Origin: Kineococcus aurantiacus
GTDB lineage: Bacteria; Actinomycetota; Actinomycetes; Actinomycetales; Kineococcaceae
Length of the DNA stretch: 64,000 bases
Assembly (NCBI RefSeq): GCF_013409345.1
Contig: NZ_JACCBB010000001.1
Coordinates: forward strand, 2,418,001 to 2,482,000
Direction: 5' to 3'
Part shown: one piece after another, positions 42,208 to 52,811 of the stretch
Numbering within the stretch: the first letter of the stretch is position 1
How the letters are laid out: every line of letters starts with the position of its first letter
The notes under the pieces: generated by a model
Database searches by the model: none
Told to the model about the DNA's origin: nothing
Seen by the model: only the letters and a program-made list of their open reading frames with translations
Position numbers and translations under genes: made by a program

Positions 42208-43281
42208 ATGAACCGCACCACGCGCGCCCTGGCCGCCTCGGCCCTCGCCGCCCTCACCCTGGGCCTGGGCGGCTGCGGCCAGGACACCACCACCGCCGCC
42301 GCCCCCGCCGAGGGGCCCCACGTGGCCTTCCTCGTGCCCTCGACGTCGCTGCGCTCGCAGACCTACGACGTCCCGAACTTCACGGTGGCGCTGCACGAGC
42401 GCTGCCCCACCTGCGTGGTGGACGTGCAGACGGCCGAGGACCAGGCCACCCAGAACGAGCAGGGCCGCAAGGCCGTGCAGGACGGGGCCGCGGCCGTCGT
42501 CGTCGTCGCCATCGACGGCTCGCAGGCCGGGGAGCTGGTGACCACGGCCGAGGCGGCCGACGTCCCGGTCGTGGCCTACGACCGGCTGATCCGCGACGTC
42601 CCGCTGGACTACTACGTGTCCTTCGACGGCGGCGCCGTCGGGGAGCTGGGCGGCACCGCGATCCTCGACGCCGTCGGTCCCGACACCGCCGGCGGCGCGA
42701 TCGTCATGCTCCAGGGCGACCCGGCCGACAACAACGCGGGCCTGTTCGCGCAGGGCGCGCACTCCGTGCTCGACGGCAAGGTCGAGATCGCCGACGAGCG
42801 GTACGTCGCCGGCTGGAGCGCGGAGCAGGCCGAGGTGGAGATGACCCGGGCGCTGGCCTCGCTGAACGGCCGCCGCCTGCTGGGCGTCTACACCGCCTAC
42901 GACGGCCTGGCCGCCGGGGCGCTGCAGGCCCTGACCAAGGCCGGCTACCCGAACGTGCCGATCACCGGCCAGGACGCCGAGACCGCCGCGCTGCAGCGCA
43001 TCCTCGCCGGCACCCAGACCATGACGGTGTTCAAGGACCTGCCCTCCCAGGCGCGCACCACGGCGACGCTGGTCGCCGACGTGCTCGACGGGAAGGACCC
43101 CGAGACCACCGGGACGACGGACAACGGCGGCGGCGCGGTGCCCACGGTGCTGCTGCAGCCCGAGGCCGTCGGCAAGGAGGAGATCCGCTCGAAGGTGCTC
43201 GCGCAGGGGTACACGACGGTCGACGCGCTGTGCGCCGGGGCCGCCAGCACGCTGTGCACCCAGGCTGGCATCTCCGGCTGA
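42208..43281 (+). CDS. Sugar-type periplasmic binding lipoprotein (XylF/ChvE-like)
   Basis: The 357-residue protein has a lipobox (LGLGGCGQ, Cys at about 22), a Thr/Ala linker and a type I periplasmic-binding fold of the sugar ABC class: HVAFLVPSTSLRSQTYDVPNF near 37, AAAVVVVAIDGSQAGELV near 95, DVPVVAYDRLI near 118 and ITGQDAETAALQRILAGTQTMTVFKD near 250-275 in two parts. No permease or ATPase gene is next to it. It follows the chemoreceptor gene by 16 bp, so it may be a chemosensory ligand carrier. A double hairpin terminator follows. Confidence 0.87.
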   Translation: MNRTTRALAASALAALTLGLGGCGQDTTTAAAPAEGPHVAFLVPSTSLRSQTYDVPNFTVALHERCPTCVVDVQTAEDQATQNEQGRKAVQDGAAAVVVVAIDGSQAGELVTTAEAADVPVVAYDRLIRDVPLDYYVSFDGGAVGELGGTAILDAVGPDTAGGAIVMLQGDPADNNAGLFAQGAHSVLDGKVEIADERYVAGWSAEQAEVEMTRALASLNGRRLLGVYTAYDGLAAGALQALTKAGYPNVPITGQDAETAALQRILAGTQTMTVFKDLPSQARTTATLVADVLDGKDPETTGTTDNGGGAVPTVLLQPEAVGKEEIRSKVLAQGYTTVDALCAGAASTLCTQAGISG

Positions 43282-43290
43282 GCCCCCGAC

Positions 43291-43353
43291 GGGGGTGGCG
43301 GCCCACCGCCACCCCCGCCCCACCCCTCCCCCCGACCACCCCGCGGTGGTCGG
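43291..43353 (+). terminator. Two tandem hairpin terminators
   Basis: The first pairs 43291-43301 with 43306-43316 (11 bp, 4-nt loop); the second pairs 43332-43340 with 43345-43353 (9 bp, 4-nt loop). Both follow the binding-lipoprotein stop and close the chemoreceptor operon. Confidence 0.8.
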
Positions 43354-43435
43354 GCACTCCACCCGTTCACCCGGCCTCCCGGCCGACGGACGTTTACGGT
43401 GAAGGTTCAAGCACCGCTCGGACCGAGGAGAACCC

Positions 43436-43897
43436 GTGAGCCCCAAGACCGTCCCCTTCGTCGTGCAGGCGCAGGGCACCGGTGTCGCCCAGCAGCTGAC
43501 CGTCCCGGGGGAGAACCAGCACACCTTCCAGGCCGACACCTACCCCTCGTTCGGCGGCCAGGACGCCGCGCCGAGCCCGCTGAGCTACGCCCTGGGCGCA
43601 CTCACCTCCTGCAACCAGGTCACCGGCAGCATCGTGGCCCAGGGGCTCGGCGTGCAGCTGGGCACGTGGACGATCCACGTCCAGGGCGACCTGAACCCCG
43701 CCGTCATCGGCACCGGCGCCGAGGGCAACGCGAACTTCGACCGCGTCGCCGTCCGCGTGGAGGTCCAGACCGACGCCGACGAGGCCACCTTCGAGACGCT
43801 GCGCGCCGAGACCGAGCGCCGGTGCCCCGTGACCCAGCTGTTCAAGCGCAGCGGCCTGGAGTTCAGCAGCGAGTGGGAGCGCCTGCCGCTGTCCTGA
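43436..43897 (+). CDS. OsmC/Ohr-family protein
   Basis: The 153-residue protein has the two reactive cysteines of the family: ALGALTSCNQVTGS (Cys about 60) on the long helix and ERRCPVTQLF (Cys about 131). The family reduces organic hydroperoxides through these thiols. The GTG at 43436 follows a GAGGAGAACC ribosome site. It is convergent with the IclR gene and shares a terminator with it. Confidence 0.9.
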   Translation: MSPKTVPFVVQAQGTGVAQQLTVPGENQHTFQADTYPSFGGQDAAPSPLSYALGALTSCNQVTGSIVAQGLGVQLGTWTIHVQGDLNPAVIGTGAEGNANFDRVAVRVEVQTDADEATFETLRAETERRCPVTQLFKRSGLEFSSEWERLPLS

Positions 43898-43903
43898 CGA
43901 CCC

Positions 43904-43936
43904 GTGAGCTCCTGGCGGACGCCGCCGGGAGCTCAC
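43904..43936. terminator. Bidirectional terminator between OsmC and IclR genes
   Basis: Bases 43904-43918 pair with 43922-43936 (15 bp, one mismatch, 3-nt loop). The right arm includes the IclR stop codon, so the structure can end both convergent transcripts. Confidence 0.75.
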
Positions 43937-44694
43937 ACCCCGAACAGCCTCCTGCGCAGCTCCCCGGCGTGCCGCCGCACCGCCTCCGCCAGCTCCGCGC
44001 GCCGTCCCCCGTCCACGGCCGCCGCCTCGAACGTCACCGCCAGGCTCGTCACCGGCCACCCGCCGCGGTCGCGCACCGCGACCGCCACCGACGCGAACCC
44101 CGGCGTGATCTCCCCGTCCTCCACGGCGTACCCGCGCGCCCGCGTCCGCACCAGCTCCGTCCGCAGCTCCCGCGACGACATCTGGACCCCGCGCGCCGTG
44201 AGCGCGGCGGGGGAGGGGAACAGCGCCCGCACCTGCTCCGCCGGCAGGGCGGCCAGCAGCGCCCGCCCGCTCGCCGTCAGCTGCGAGGGCAGCCGCACCC
44301 CCACGTCCGTGACCAGCGCCGGCCGCCGCGGCGCCCGCTCCTCCACGAGGTACACGACCTCGCTGCCCACGAGGACGGCCAGGTGCGCGCTCTCCCCGAC
44401 CCGGTCCACCAGCGTCGCCAGCACCGGCCGGCCCAGCCGCGTCACCGGTTCCTGCCGCACGTACCCCGAGCTCAGCTCGAACGCCGCCAGGCCCAGCCCG
44501 TACCGCCGGGCCTCGGGGAAGTGCAGGACGAACCCCTGCGCGACCAGTTCGGCCAGCAGCCGGTAGACGCTGGACCGGGGCAGGCCCAGGGACCGCGCGA
44601 GCGTCGCCGCCGCCACCGGCCCCTGCTGCGCCGCCATGAACGACAGGATCCGCAGCGCCGCCCCGACGGTCGGGGCCCCGGGGGAGGTGACCAC
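43933..44694 (-). CDS. IclR-family regulator, probable hut regulator
   Basis: The 253-residue protein has the N-terminal winged helix (GAALRILSFMAAQQGPVAAATLARSLGLPRSSVYRLLAELV in two parts, residues about 9-55) and the C-terminal IclR effector domain (ESAHLAVLVGSEVVYLVEE, SGRALLAALP, and GYAVEDGEITPGFASVAVAV with the effector-loop residues). It is divergent from hutH across a perfect 20-bp palindrome, so control of histidine breakdown, perhaps with urocanate as ligand, is likely. GTG 44694 is chosen as the start nearest the HTH. Confidence 0.85.
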   Translation of the reverse strand: MVTSPGAPTVGAALRILSFMAAQQGPVAAATLARSLGLPRSSVYRLLAELVAQGFVLHFPEARRYGLGLAAFELSSGYVRQEPVTRLGRPVLATLVDRVGESAHLAVLVGSEVVYLVEERAPRRPALVTDVGVRLPSQLTASGRALLAALPAEQVRALFPSPAALTARGVQMSSRELRTELVRTRARGYAVEDGEITPGFASVAVAVRDRGGWPVTSLAVTFEAAAVDGGRRAELAEAVRRHAGELRRRLFGV

Positions 44695-44702
44695 GGGGTG
44701 AA

Positions 44703-44722
44703 GTGTCCAGCACCCTGGACAC
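44703..44722. promoter_or_regulatory. Perfect palindrome, probable IclR operator of hut operon
   Basis: GTGTCCAG and CTGGACAC flank a CACC spacer. The site begins 9 bp before the IclR start and ends 45 bp before hutH, so a bound IclR protein could act on both promoters. Confidence 0.78.
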
Positions 44723-44766
44723 CGACGCCGCGCCGGGCGCTGACGGGGGCGCCGCGGCGCGGTGGG

Positions 44767-46311
44767 ATGGGGGACGTGAAGAACGTCCTCGTCTCCTCCG
44801 GCCCGGTCACCGTCGCCGACGTCGTCGCCGTCGCCCGGCACGGCGCCCACGTCGACCTCGACCCCGCCGCGCTGGCCGCCGTCGAGGAGTCCCGCGCCCG
44901 CGTCGAGGCCCTCGCCGGCGACGCCGAACCCCACTACGGCATCTCGACGGGTTTCGGGGCCCTGGCCACCCGGCACATCCCCGCCGACCAGCGCACCCAG
45001 CTGCAGCGCAGCCTCGTCCGCTCCCACGCCGCCGGCTCCGGCGCCGAGGTCGAGACCGAGGTCGTGCGCGCCACGATGCTGCTGCGGCTGTCGACGCTGA
45101 TGACCGGCCGCACCGGCGTGCGCGCGCAGACCGCCCGGGCGTACGCCGACCTGCTCAACGCCCACCTCACGCCCGTCGTCACCGAGCACGGTTCCCTGGG
45201 CTGCTCCGGCGACCTCGCGCCGCTGGCCCACTGCGCGCTCGCCGTGATGGGCGAGGGCGTCGTCCGCACCGCCGCCGGGGAACTCCTCGACGCCGGGACC
45301 GCCCTGGCGCGGCACGGCCTCGAACCCGTCGTCCTGGCCGAGAAGGAGGGCCTGGCCCTCATCAACGGCACCGACGGCATGCTCGGCCAGCTCGCCCTCG
45401 CGCTGGACACCCTGGACACCCTCTTCGCCACCGCCGACCTCGCCGCCGCCCTGTCCGTCGAGGCCCTCCTGGGCACCGACGCCGTCTTCGCCGACGACCT
45501 GCAGGCCCTGCGCCCGCAGCCGGGCCAGCGCGTCTCCGCCGGGAACGTCCGCCGGGCCCTCGCCGGCTCCCCGGTCGTCGCCAGCCACAAGGGCCCGGGG
45601 TGCACGCGCGTGCAGGACGCCTACTCGCTGCGCTGCGCCCCGCAGGTCCACGGCGCCGGCCGCGACACCGCCGCGCACGCCCGCGCGGTGGCCGAGCGGG
45701 AACTGGCCGCCGCCGTCGACAACCCCGTCGTGACCTCCGACGGCCGCGTGGAGTCCAACGGGAACTTCCACGGCGCGCCCGTGGCCTACGTCCTGGACTT
45801 CCTGGCCATCGCCGTCGCGGACCTGGCGAGCATCTCCGAGCGCCGCACCGACCGGTTCCTGGACCCGGCCCGCAACCACGGCCTGCCCGCCTTCCTCGCC
45901 CACGACGCGGGCGTCGACTCGGGGCTGATGATCGCGCAGTACACCGCGGCGGGGATCGTCTCCGACCTCAAGCGCCTCGCCGTCCCCGCCAGCGTCGACT
46001 CCATCCCGAGCTCGGCCATGCAGGAGGACCACGTCTCGATGGGCTGGGCCGGGGCGCGCAAGCTGCGCCGGGCCCTCGACGGCCTGACCCGGGTCCTGGC
46101 GATCGAGGTCCTCACCGCCACCCGTGCCCTGGACCTGCGCGCACCCCTGGTGCCGGGCCCGGCGACCTCTGCGATCCTGCGGACCGTCCGCACCGTCGTC
46201 GCCGGTCCCGGGCCCGACCGGTTCCTGTCCCCGGAGATCGAGGCCGTCGTGGCCCTGGTCGCCTCGGGGGACGTCCTGAACGCCGCCCGTTCCGTCACCG
46301 AGATCGACTGA
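44767..46311 (+). CDS. hutH: Histidine ammonia-lyase
   Basis: The 514-residue enzyme removes ammonia from histidine to give urocanate. The self-forming MIO cofactor lies in [15 protein letters not shown], with the triad Cys146-Ser147-Gly148 in place of the common Ala-Ser-Gly. Other signature parts are [11 protein letters not shown] (Tyr near 57), [14 protein letters not shown] near 285, NGNFHGAPV near 335 and [12 protein letters not shown] near 420. ATG 44767 is used; a GTG at 44776 is an alternative. It opens the hutHUFI operon, with hutU 13 bp downstream. Confidence 0.95.
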   Translation: MGDVKNVLVSSGPVTVADVVAVARHGAHVDLDPAALAAVEESRARVEALAGDAEPHYGISTGFGALATRHIPADQRTQLQRSLVRSHAAGSGAEVETEVVRATMLLRLSTLMTGRTGVRAQTARAYADLLNAHLTPVVTEHGSLGCSGDLAPLAHCALAVMGEGVVRTAAGELLDAGTALARHGLEPVVLAEKEGLALINGTDGMLGQLALALDTLDTLFATADLAAALSVEALLGTDAVFADDLQALRPQPGQRVSAGNVRRALAGSPVVASHKGPGCTRVQDAYSLRCAPQVHGAGRDTAAHARAVAERELAAAVDNPVVTSDGRVESNGNFHGAPVAYVLDFLAIAVADLASISERRTDRFLDPARNHGLPAFLAHDAGVDSGLMIAQYTAAGIVSDLKRLAVPASVDSIPSSAMQEDHVSMGWAGARKLRRALDGLTRVLAIEVLTATRALDLRAPLVPGPATSAILRTVRTVVAGPGPDRFLSPEIEAVVALVASGDVLNAARSVTEID

Positions 46312-46324
46312 GGGAGTCCCGCCG

Positions 46325-47992
46325 ATGTCCGGAGTTTCCCACGGGCCCAGGCCCGTCCGCGCCCACCGCGGCACCGAGCTGCACGCGAGGAGCTGGCAGA
46401 CCGAGGCCCCGCTGCGGATGCTCATGAACAACCTCGACCCCGAGGTCGCCGAGCGTCCCGACGACCTCGTCGTCTACGGCGGCACGGGGAAGGCCGCCCG
46501 CTCGTGGGAGGCGTACGACGCGATCGTGCGCACCCTGGAGACGCTGGAGGACGACGAGACGCTGCTGGTGCAGTCCGGCAAACCCGTCGGGGTGTTCCGC
46601 ACCCACGCGTGGGCGCCGCGCGTCCTCATCGCGAACTCCAACCTCGTGGGGGACTGGGCCACCTGGCCGGAGTTCCGCCGCCTGGAGGTCCTGGGCCTGA
46701 CGATGTACGGGCAGATGACCGCCGGGTCGTGGATCTACATCGGCACCCAGGGCATCCTGCAGGGCACCTACGAGACGTTCGCCGCCGTGGCCGACAAGAA
46801 GTTCGGCGGGACCCTGGCCGGGACCATCACCCTCACCGGCGGCGCGGGCGGCATGGGCGGCGCGCAGCCGCTGGCCGTGACGCTCAACGAGGGCGCCGTG
46901 ATCGTCGTCGACGTCGACCGGGCCCGGCTGCAGCGCCGCGTCGACCACGGGTACCTCGACGAGCTGGCCGACGACCTCGACGACGCCCTGGCCCGCGTCG
47001 TCGCGGCCCGCGACGAGCGGCGCGGCCTGTCGGTCGGTGTCGTCGGCAACGCGGCGACGGTGTTCACCGAACTCCTGGAGCGCGGGGCCCCCGTCGACGT
47101 CGTCACCGACCAGACGTCGGCGCACGACCCGCTGAGCTACCTGCCCGAGGGCGTCCCCGTCGAGGAGTGGCACGAGCTCGCCGCGAAGGACCCCGAGGAG
47201 TTCACGCGACGTTCGCGGGAGTCCATGGCCAAGCACGTGCAGGCCATGGTCGGGTTCCAGGACGCGGGCGCCGAGGTGTTCGACTACGGCAACTCCATCC
47301 GCGAGGAGGCCCGCCTCGGCGGGTACGAGCGCGCGTTCGAGTTCCCCGGGTTCGTCCCGGCCTACATCCGCCCGCAGTTCGCCGAGGGCCGCGGGCCGTT
47401 CCGCTGGGCCGCGCTGTCGGGTGACCCGGCGGACATCGCGCGCACCGACCGCGCGATCCTCGAACTCTTCCCCGAGGACGAGAAGCTGCGCCGCTGGATC
47501 ACCGCCGCGGGCGAGAAGGTCCACTTCGAGGGCCTGCCCGCCCGCATCTGCTGGCTGGGGTACAAGGAACGCCACCTCGCGGGCCTGAAGTTCAACGAGC
47601 TCGTCGCCAGCGGCGAGATCTCCGCGCCGATCGTCATCGGCCGCGACCACCTCGACTCCGGGTCGGTGGCCTCGCCGTACCGCGAGACCGAGGCCATGGC
47701 CGACGGGTCCGACGCGATCGCCGACTGGCCGCTGCTGAACGCCCTGCTGAACACCGCCTCGGGCGCCACCTGGGTGTCCCTGCACCACGGCGGCGGCGTC
47801 GGCATCGGCCGCTCGATCCACGCCGGTCAGGTCACCGTCGCCGACGGCACGGAACTGGCCGCGCAGAAGATCGAGCGGGTCCTGACCAACGACCCCGGCA
47901 CCGGCGTCATGCGCCACGTCGACGCCGGGTACGACCGCGCCGCCGAGGTCGCCCGCGAGCGCGGGCTGCGCGTCCCCATGTGGGAGTCGTGA
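46325..47992 (+). CDS. hutU: Urocanate hydratase
   Basis: The 555-residue NAD+-dependent urocanase converts urocanate to imidazolone propionate. Typical parts are [27 protein letters not shown] in two pieces near 60-85, [12 protein letters not shown] near 108, [22 protein letters not shown] near 130-152, [15 protein letters not shown] (NAD loop) near 175, and the active-site [13 protein letters not shown] near 405. Length matches the family. ATG 46325 has a GAGGGAG site, and the stop overlaps the hutF start by GTGA. Confidence 0.96.
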   Translation: MSGVSHGPRPVRAHRGTELHARSWQTEAPLRMLMNNLDPEVAERPDDLVVYGGTGKAARSWEAYDAIVRTLETLEDDETLLVQSGKPVGVFRTHAWAPRVLIANSNLVGDWATWPEFRRLEVLGLTMYGQMTAGSWIYIGTQGILQGTYETFAAVADKKFGGTLAGTITLTGGAGGMGGAQPLAVTLNEGAVIVVDVDRARLQRRVDHGYLDELADDLDDALARVVAARDERRGLSVGVVGNAATVFTELLERGAPVDVVTDQTSAHDPLSYLPEGVPVEEWHELAAKDPEEFTRRSRESMAKHVQAMVGFQDAGAEVFDYGNSIREEARLGGYERAFEFPGFVPAYIRPQFAEGRGPFRWAALSGDPADIARTDRAILELFPEDEKLRRWITAAGEKVHFEGLPARICWLGYKERHLAGLKFNELVASGEISAPIVIGRDHLDSGSVASPYRETEAMADGSDAIADWPLLNALLNTASGATWVSLHHGGGVGIGRSIHAGQVTVADGTELAAQKIERVLTNDPGTGVMRHVDAGYDRAAEVARERGLRVPMWES

Positions 47993-49290
47993 ACTTCCAC
48001 GCGCGGTCCGCCTGGCTGGAGGGCCGGGCGGTCGCGGACGTCCGCATCGCCGTGTCGGCGGGCCGCATCACCGCGGTGACCCCCGGGGTCCCCGCCGAAC
48101 CGGGGGATACCGTCCTGGGGGGCCTGGTGCTCCCGGGGTTCGCGAACGCGCACTCGCACGCGTTCCACCGGGGCCTGCGCGGGCGGACCCACGGCGACGG
48201 CGGGACGTTCTGGACGTGGCGGACCGCGATGTACGCCCTCGCCGCGAAGCTCACCCCCGAGGTCTACCGGGAGCTGGCGACGGCCGCGTTCACCGAGATG
48301 GTCCTCGCGGGGTTCACGGCGGTGGGGGAGTTCCACTACCTGCACCACCGGCCCGACGGCACCCCCCACGAGGACCCGAACGCCTTCGCCCTCGCGCTGC
48401 GCGACGCGGCCCGGACCGCGGGGATCCGGCTGGTCCTGCTCGACGCGCTGTACCTGACGTCCGCGCCGGGTGAGCCGCCGCTGCCCGAGCAGCGCCGGTT
48501 CTCCGACGGCACCGCGCAGGCCTGGGCCCGGCGGGTCCGGCAGATCCCCGCCGACGAGTTCTTCCGCGTCGGCGTCGCCGCCCACTCGGTGCGCGCCGTC
48601 GGGCCGGCCGACCTCGCCGTCGTCGCCGAGACGGCGTGGGACCTCGGCGCGCCGGTGCACGTCCACCTGTCCGAGCAGCCCGCCGAGAACGAGGCGTGCC
48701 GCCGGGCGTACGGGTGCACGCCCACCGAGCTGCTGGACCGCGCGGGTGCCCTGAGCCCCGCGCTGACCGTCGTCCACGCCAACCACGTCACCGACGCCGA
48801 CGTGGCCCTGCTCGGGGCCCGGCAGGCGTCGGTCGTGGCGTGCCCGACGACGGAGGCCGACCTCGGCGACGGGGTGGGCCGGTACCGCGCGCTGGCCGAC
48901 GCGGGGTCGGTGCTCGCGCTGGGCACCGACCAGCACGCCGTCGTCGACCCGTTCGCCGAGACCCGCGGCCTGGAGGGCGCCTCCCGGCTGGGGTCGCTGC
49001 GCCGGGGCGTGTTCGCCCCGGCCGAGCTCCTCGCGGCCCTGACCACCGGCGGCCACCGCATCCTGGGCCTGGACGGCGGGACGCTGGCCGTCGGCCAGCC
49101 CGCCGACCTCGTCGCCGTCCGCACCGACTCGGTCCGCACGGCCGGGTCGGACCCGGCGCAGATCGCGATGACGGCCTCCGCGCAGGACGTGACCGACGTC
49201 GTCGTCGCCGGGGAGCCGGTCGTCCGCGCCGGGGTCCACCGGGCCGTCCCCGAGGGACGCCTCGTCGAGGTCCTGGGGAGCTTCGCGTGA
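47989..49290 (+). CDS. hutF: Formimidoylglutamate deiminase
   Basis: The 433-residue amidohydrolase hydrolyses N-formimidoyl-glutamate to N-formyl-glutamate and ammonia. The metal-site residues are visible: [13 protein letters not shown] near 49-60, VAAHSVRAV near 195, [14 protein letters not shown] near 223-236 and [14 protein letters not shown] near 310. The H-x-H-AFHRG stretch is specific to HutF compared with other amidohydrolases. It is coupled to hutU before it and hutI behind it by GTGA overlaps. The choice of HutF over HutG means the pathway runs through formylglutamate. Confidence 0.92.
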   Translation: MNFHARSAWLEGRAVADVRIAVSAGRITAVTPGVPAEPGDTVLGGLVLPGFANAHSHAFHRGLRGRTHGDGGTFWTWRTAMYALAAKLTPEVYRELATAAFTEMVLAGFTAVGEFHYLHHRPDGTPHEDPNAFALALRDAARTAGIRLVLLDALYLTSAPGEPPLPEQRRFSDGTAQAWARRVRQIPADEFFRVGVAAHSVRAVGPADLAVVAETAWDLGAPVHVHLSEQPAENEACRRAYGCTPTELLDRAGALSPALTVVHANHVTDADVALLGARQASVVACPTTEADLGDGVGRYRALADAGSVLALGTDQHAVVDPFAETRGLEGASRLGSLRRGVFAPAELLAALTTGGHRILGLDGGTLAVGQPADLVAVRTDSVRTAGSDPAQIAMTASAQDVTDVVVAGEPVVRAGVHRAVPEGRLVEVLGSFA

Positions 49291-50429
49291 GCACCCTCTT
49301 CACGGGCATCGCCGAGCTGACGACGAACGACCCGGAGTTCGACGGCGACGACCTCCTGGCCCGGATCACCGACGCGGCCCTGGTGGTCGAGGACGACCGC
49401 GTCGTCTGGACCGGCCCCGCCTCCCGGGCCCCCGAGGCCGACGACCGCATCGACGTGTGCGGCCGCGCGGTGCTGCCCGGCTGGGTCGACTCCCACTCCC
49501 ACCTCGTCTTCGCCGGGGACCGGACGGCCGAGTTCGAGGCGAGGGTGGCCGGGCGGCCCTACGCCGCGGGCGGCATCGCCACGACGGTGGCCGCGACCCG
49601 CGCCGCGACCGACGAGCAGCTGCGCCGGGGTCTGCGCCGGCACGTCGCCGAGGCCCGCGCCCAGGGCACGACGACGCTGGAGACGAAGACCGGCTACGGC
49701 CTGACGCCCGCCGAGGAGCTGCGCGCCGCGCGGCTCGCGGCGGAGTTCACCGACGAGGTCACCTGGCTGGGCGCGCACATCGTCGCCCCCGGCGCCGACC
49801 CCGGCGCCTACCTCGCCGAGCTCGTCGGCCCCCAGCTCGACGCGGTGCTGCCGCACGTCCGCTGGGCCGACGTCTTCTGCGAGACGGGGGCGTTCGACGA
49901 GGACGCCTCCCGCGCGGTGCTCCTGGCCGCGCGGGAGAAGGGACTGGGCCTGCGCGTCCACGGCAACCAGCTCACGCAGGGCCCGGGCGTGCGCCTGGCG
50001 GTGGAGCTCGGCGCCGCCAGCGTCGACCACTGCAACCACCTGTCCGACGCCGACGTGGAGGCGCTGGCGGGCTCGGGCACCGTCGCCACCGTCCTGCCCG
50101 CCTGCGACCTGTCGACGCGCCAGCCCCTCGCGCCCGCGCGCCGGCTGCTCGACGCCGGGGCGACGATCGCCATCGCGAGCAACTGCAACCCCGGCTCCAG
50201 CTACACGAGCTCGGTGGCGTTCTGCGTCGCGACGGCCGTCCTGCAGATGGGCCTGACCGTCGCCGAGGCCGTCCACGCGGCGACCTCCGGCGGGGCCCGG
50301 GCGCTGCGCCGCACCGACGTGGGCCGCCTCACGGTCGGCGCGAAGGCCCACCTGCACGTCCTGGACGCCCCCTCGGTCACCCACCTCGCCTACCGCCCCG
50401 GCGTCCCCCTGACCCACTCCGTCCACTGA
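49287..50429 (+). CDS. hutI: Imidazolonepropionase
   Basis: The 380-residue enzyme opens the imidazolone ring to formimidoyl-glutamate. Metal ligands lie in [12 protein letters not shown] near 67-78. The substrate region is EAR/AGG ([19 protein letters not shown] near 85-105 in two parts). Also present are [11 protein letters not shown] near 132, [17 protein letters not shown] near 220, [14 protein letters not shown] near 248 and [12 protein letters not shown] near 298. The GTG overlaps the hutF stop. It is the last gene of the operon; no hutG follows. Confidence 0.95.
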   Translation: MSTLFTGIAELTTNDPEFDGDDLLARITDAALVVEDDRVVWTGPASRAPEADDRIDVCGRAVLPGWVDSHSHLVFAGDRTAEFEARVAGRPYAAGGIATTVAATRAATDEQLRRGLRRHVAEARAQGTTTLETKTGYGLTPAEELRAARLAAEFTDEVTWLGAHIVAPGADPGAYLAELVGPQLDAVLPHVRWADVFCETGAFDEDASRAVLLAAREKGLGLRVHGNQLTQGPGVRLAVELGAASVDHCNHLSDADVEALAGSGTVATVLPACDLSTRQPLAPARRLLDAGATIAIASNCNPGSSYTSSVAFCVATAVLQMGLTVAEAVHAATSGGARALRRTDVGRLTVGAKAHLHVLDAPSVTHLAYRPGVPLTHSVH

Positions 50430-50792
50430 CTCCCCGACGGAACCACCGCGAGGTCGCGCGGGCCCGGCCCGCTGGGCCCCCGCCGCCGCAGACGCCGCAC
50501 GTTCCGCCGAGCCGGCCGGACCGTCGAGGTCGCCGCCGACGTCGCCGACCTGCTCTCCGCCGCCGGGGGGATCCTGGAGCTCCCGTTCACCGTCGTGCGG
50601 GCGGTCGTCGACGCCCTCACCCGAGCCTCGGGGCACCTCGACCGGCGAGCCGTCCGCGCACCGGTCCGGGTGCTGCGCCCGGTGCTCCTCCAGCGTCAGC
50701 CCCCCCGCCCGCGTCGGCGCACCCCGGGCCCGGTGCGGGGAGCCACCGCGCCTGCTCTCGCCGACCCCTCCCGCAGCCGCCACCCTGTGGGG
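50430..50792. other. Spacer after hut operon, no supported gene
   Basis: About 360 GC-rich bases lie between hutI and the next small gene. An open plus-strand frame runs through the second half (GTG 50595) in register with the next gene, but its Arg/Pro-rich translation does not look like protein. No strong hairpin is noticed directly behind hutI. Confidence 0.45.
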
Positions 50793-51032
50793 GTGACCGA
50801 CACCGACCACCCCCAGCCGCAGGCGCCCGTCGCGGACCGCGTCACCGCCCTGGCCGGCTACCTCGACCAGCTCCACGCCGTCGCGGCGGGCTCCGACGAG
50901 GCCGCCGCGGGCCTGGCCGAGGACCTGCGCGCCGCTGCGCTGACCGACCTGCGCGCCCTCGCCGCCGCCTGCGGCGTCGACTGGGACGGCGTCCTGGCCG
51001 AACGCGACCGCCGCTCCGTCGTCGCCGAGTAG
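50793..51032 (+). CDS. Small hypothetical protein
   Basis: The 79-residue acidic, Ala/Asp-rich protein is probably helical (ADRVTALAGYLDQLHAVAAG, then DLRAAALTDLRALAAACGVD). I do not recognise it. GTG 50793 is preferred to the in-frame GTG at 50595 because coding character starts here. It lies 53 bp before the HAD-like gene. Confidence 0.5.
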   Translation: MTDTDHPQPQAPVADRVTALAGYLDQLHAVAAGSDEAAAGLAEDLRAAALTDLRALAAACGVDWDGVLAERDRRSVVAE

Positions 51033-51085
51033 CCGCCGGGGCCCGCCACCGCCTCGCACCCTCGCGCGGGTGGCAGGATCGGGGC

Positions 51086-51997
51086 GTGACGACCGCCCCG
51101 CCCTTCGGCCTCCTCCTCGACGTCGACGGGCCGATCGCCAGCCCCGTGACCCGCTCGATCAGCGCCCCCGGCCTCCTGGACAGCCTCCTGGAGCTGCTGG
51201 CCGCCGGGATCCCGGTCGTGTTCAACACGGGCCGCTCCGACGCGTTCCTGCGCGAGCAGGTCGTGGGGCCGGTCCTGGCCGCGGGGCTGCCCGCGGCGGC
51301 CCGGCTGCACGCGGTCTGCGAGAAGGGGGCGGTGTCCTTCAGCGTCACCGCCGACGGCATCGGCCCGATCGAGGTCGACGAGGACCTGGCCGTCCCCGCC
51401 GAGGCCGTGCGGCGGCTGGAGGCCTTGGCCCGCGAGGGCTTCGGCGACGTCCTGTTCGTCGACGAGGGCAAGCGCGCCATGGTCTCCCTGGAGCAGCGCC
51501 TCGACGTCGACTCCGCGACCTACCTGGGCCGTCAGCCGGAGTTCGAGAAGGCCGCGCTGCAGGTGTTCGCCGACCTCGACCTCGGCGTCACCTGGAAGGG
51601 CGTCAGCGTCCCCGACGCCCACGGCGCCGTCGACTGGCGCATCGACCCCACGATCATCTCCACCGACGTCGAGTCCGTGCTGCTCGGCAAGGACCGCGGC
51701 GCCGAGACGGCGCTGCGGTTGCTGGCGCAGGACGGCCCGCTGCCCGCGGCCTGGCGCACGGTCGGCGACTCCCGCACCGACTACGCGATGGCCGACTGGC
51801 TGCACGCCCAGGGCCACGTCGTCGCCCACGTCGACGTGCGCCCCGCCGACGGCGTCCCCGCCACCCTCTACCCCGTCCTCGTGCCCCGGCGCACCGTCCA
51901 CGACGCGGCCGGCGCGGCGTGGCTGGCGCGGCTGGCCGCGGTCGTGCGCGGCGAGGTCGCCGACGACTCGAACTTCGACGCGACCGTGGAGGCCTGA
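51086..51997 (+). CDS. HAD-superfamily hydrolase-like protein
   Basis: The 303-residue protein begins with LLLDVDGPI (D-x-D nucleophile motif, residues 8-16). FNTGRSD near 52 stands for motif II, and [14 protein letters not shown] near 232 holds the motif IV acidic pair. The spacing, with a large insert between, fits the Cof/sucrose-phosphatase-like C2-cap type. It probably acts on a phosphorylated metabolite. GTG 51086 follows GGATCGGGGC. The thymidylate synthase gene starts 1 bp after its stop, so the two are co-transcribed. Confidence 0.8.
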   Translation: MTTAPPFGLLLDVDGPIASPVTRSISAPGLLDSLLELLAAGIPVVFNTGRSDAFLREQVVGPVLAAGLPAAARLHAVCEKGAVSFSVTADGIGPIEVDEDLAVPAEAVRRLEALAREGFGDVLFVDEGKRAMVSLEQRLDVDSATYLGRQPEFEKAALQVFADLDLGVTWKGVSVPDAHGAVDWRIDPTIISTDVESVLLGKDRGAETALRLLAQDGPLPAAWRTVGDSRTDYAMADWLHAQGHVVAHVDVRPADGVPATLYPVLVPRRTVHDAAGAAWLARLAAVVRGEVADDSNFDATVEA

Positions 51998-51998
51998 G

Positions 51999-52811
51999 AT
52001 GACGACCACCGACCCGCGCGTGGACACCCAGTACGAGGACCTGCTGCGCCACGTCCTGGCCACCGGCACCCCCAAGTCCGACCGCACCGGCACGGGCACC
52101 CGCAGCGTCTTCGGCCACCAGCTGCGCTACGACCTGTCGCAGGGCTTCCCGCTGGTCACCACCAAGCGCGTCCACTTCAAGTCCGTCGCCCTCGAGCTGC
52201 TGTGGTTCCTGCGCGGGGACGGCAACGTGCGCTGGCTGCAGGAGCGCGGCGTGACGATCTGGGACGAGTGGGCCGACGAGAACGGCGACCTCGGCCCCGT
52301 CTACGGCGTCCAGTGGCGGTCCTGGCCCACGCCCGACGGCCGGCACGTCGACCAGGTCGCCGAGGTCCTGCACACCCTGCGGACCGACCCCGACTCCCGG
52401 CGCATGGTCGTCTCCGCGTGGAACGTCGCCGACCTCGGCAAGATGGCGCTGGCCCCCTGCCACGCCTTCTTCCAGTTCCACGTCGCCGACGGGAAGCTGT
52501 CCTGCCAGCTGTACCAGCGCTCGGCTGACCTGTTCCTGGGCGTGCCGTTCAACATCGCCAGCTACGCGCTGCTCACGACGCTCGTGGCCGCCGAGGTGGG
52601 CCTGGAGCCGGGCGACTTCATCTGGACCGGCGGCGACTGCCACGTCTACGACAACCACGTCGAGCAGGTGCGCGAGCAGCTCACCCGCACGCCGTACCCC
52701 TTCCCGCGGCTGCAGGTGGCGCGCAAGGGCCTGTTCGACGTCCAGTACGAGGACCTCGAGGTCGTCGGCTACCGGCACCACCCCGCGATCAAGGCTCCCG
52801 TGGCGGTGTGA
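51999..52811 (+). CDS. thyA: Thymidylate synthase
   Basis: The 270-residue ThyA methylates dUMP to dTMP using methylene-tetrahydrofolate. Present are [19 protein letters not shown] near 27, [16 protein letters not shown] near 50, the nucleophile in [10 protein letters not shown] (Cys about 152), [17 protein letters not shown] near 172 and HVYDNH near 213. The C-terminus ends with the typical IKAPVAV. It is coupled to folA by a GTGA overlap, giving the classic thyA-folA pair that recycles the dihydrofolate formed. Confidence 0.97.
   Translation: MTTTDPRVDTQYEDLLRHVLATGTPKSDRTGTGTRSVFGHQLRYDLSQGFPLVTTKRVHFKSVALELLWFLRGDGNVRWLQERGVTIWDEWADENGDLGPVYGVQWRSWPTPDGRHVDQVAEVLHTLRTDPDSRRMVVSAWNVADLGKMALAPCHAFFQFHVADGKLSCQLYQRSADLFLGVPFNIASYALLTTLVAAEVGLEPGDFIWTGGDCHVYDNHVEQVREQLTRTPYPFPRLQVARKGLFDVQYEDLEVVGYRHHPAIKAPVAV

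Noticed and set aside
50595-50792. N-terminal extension of the small gene at 50793
   Set aside because: The translation is Arg/Pro-rich low-complexity sequence, as expected for noncoding GC-rich DNA.
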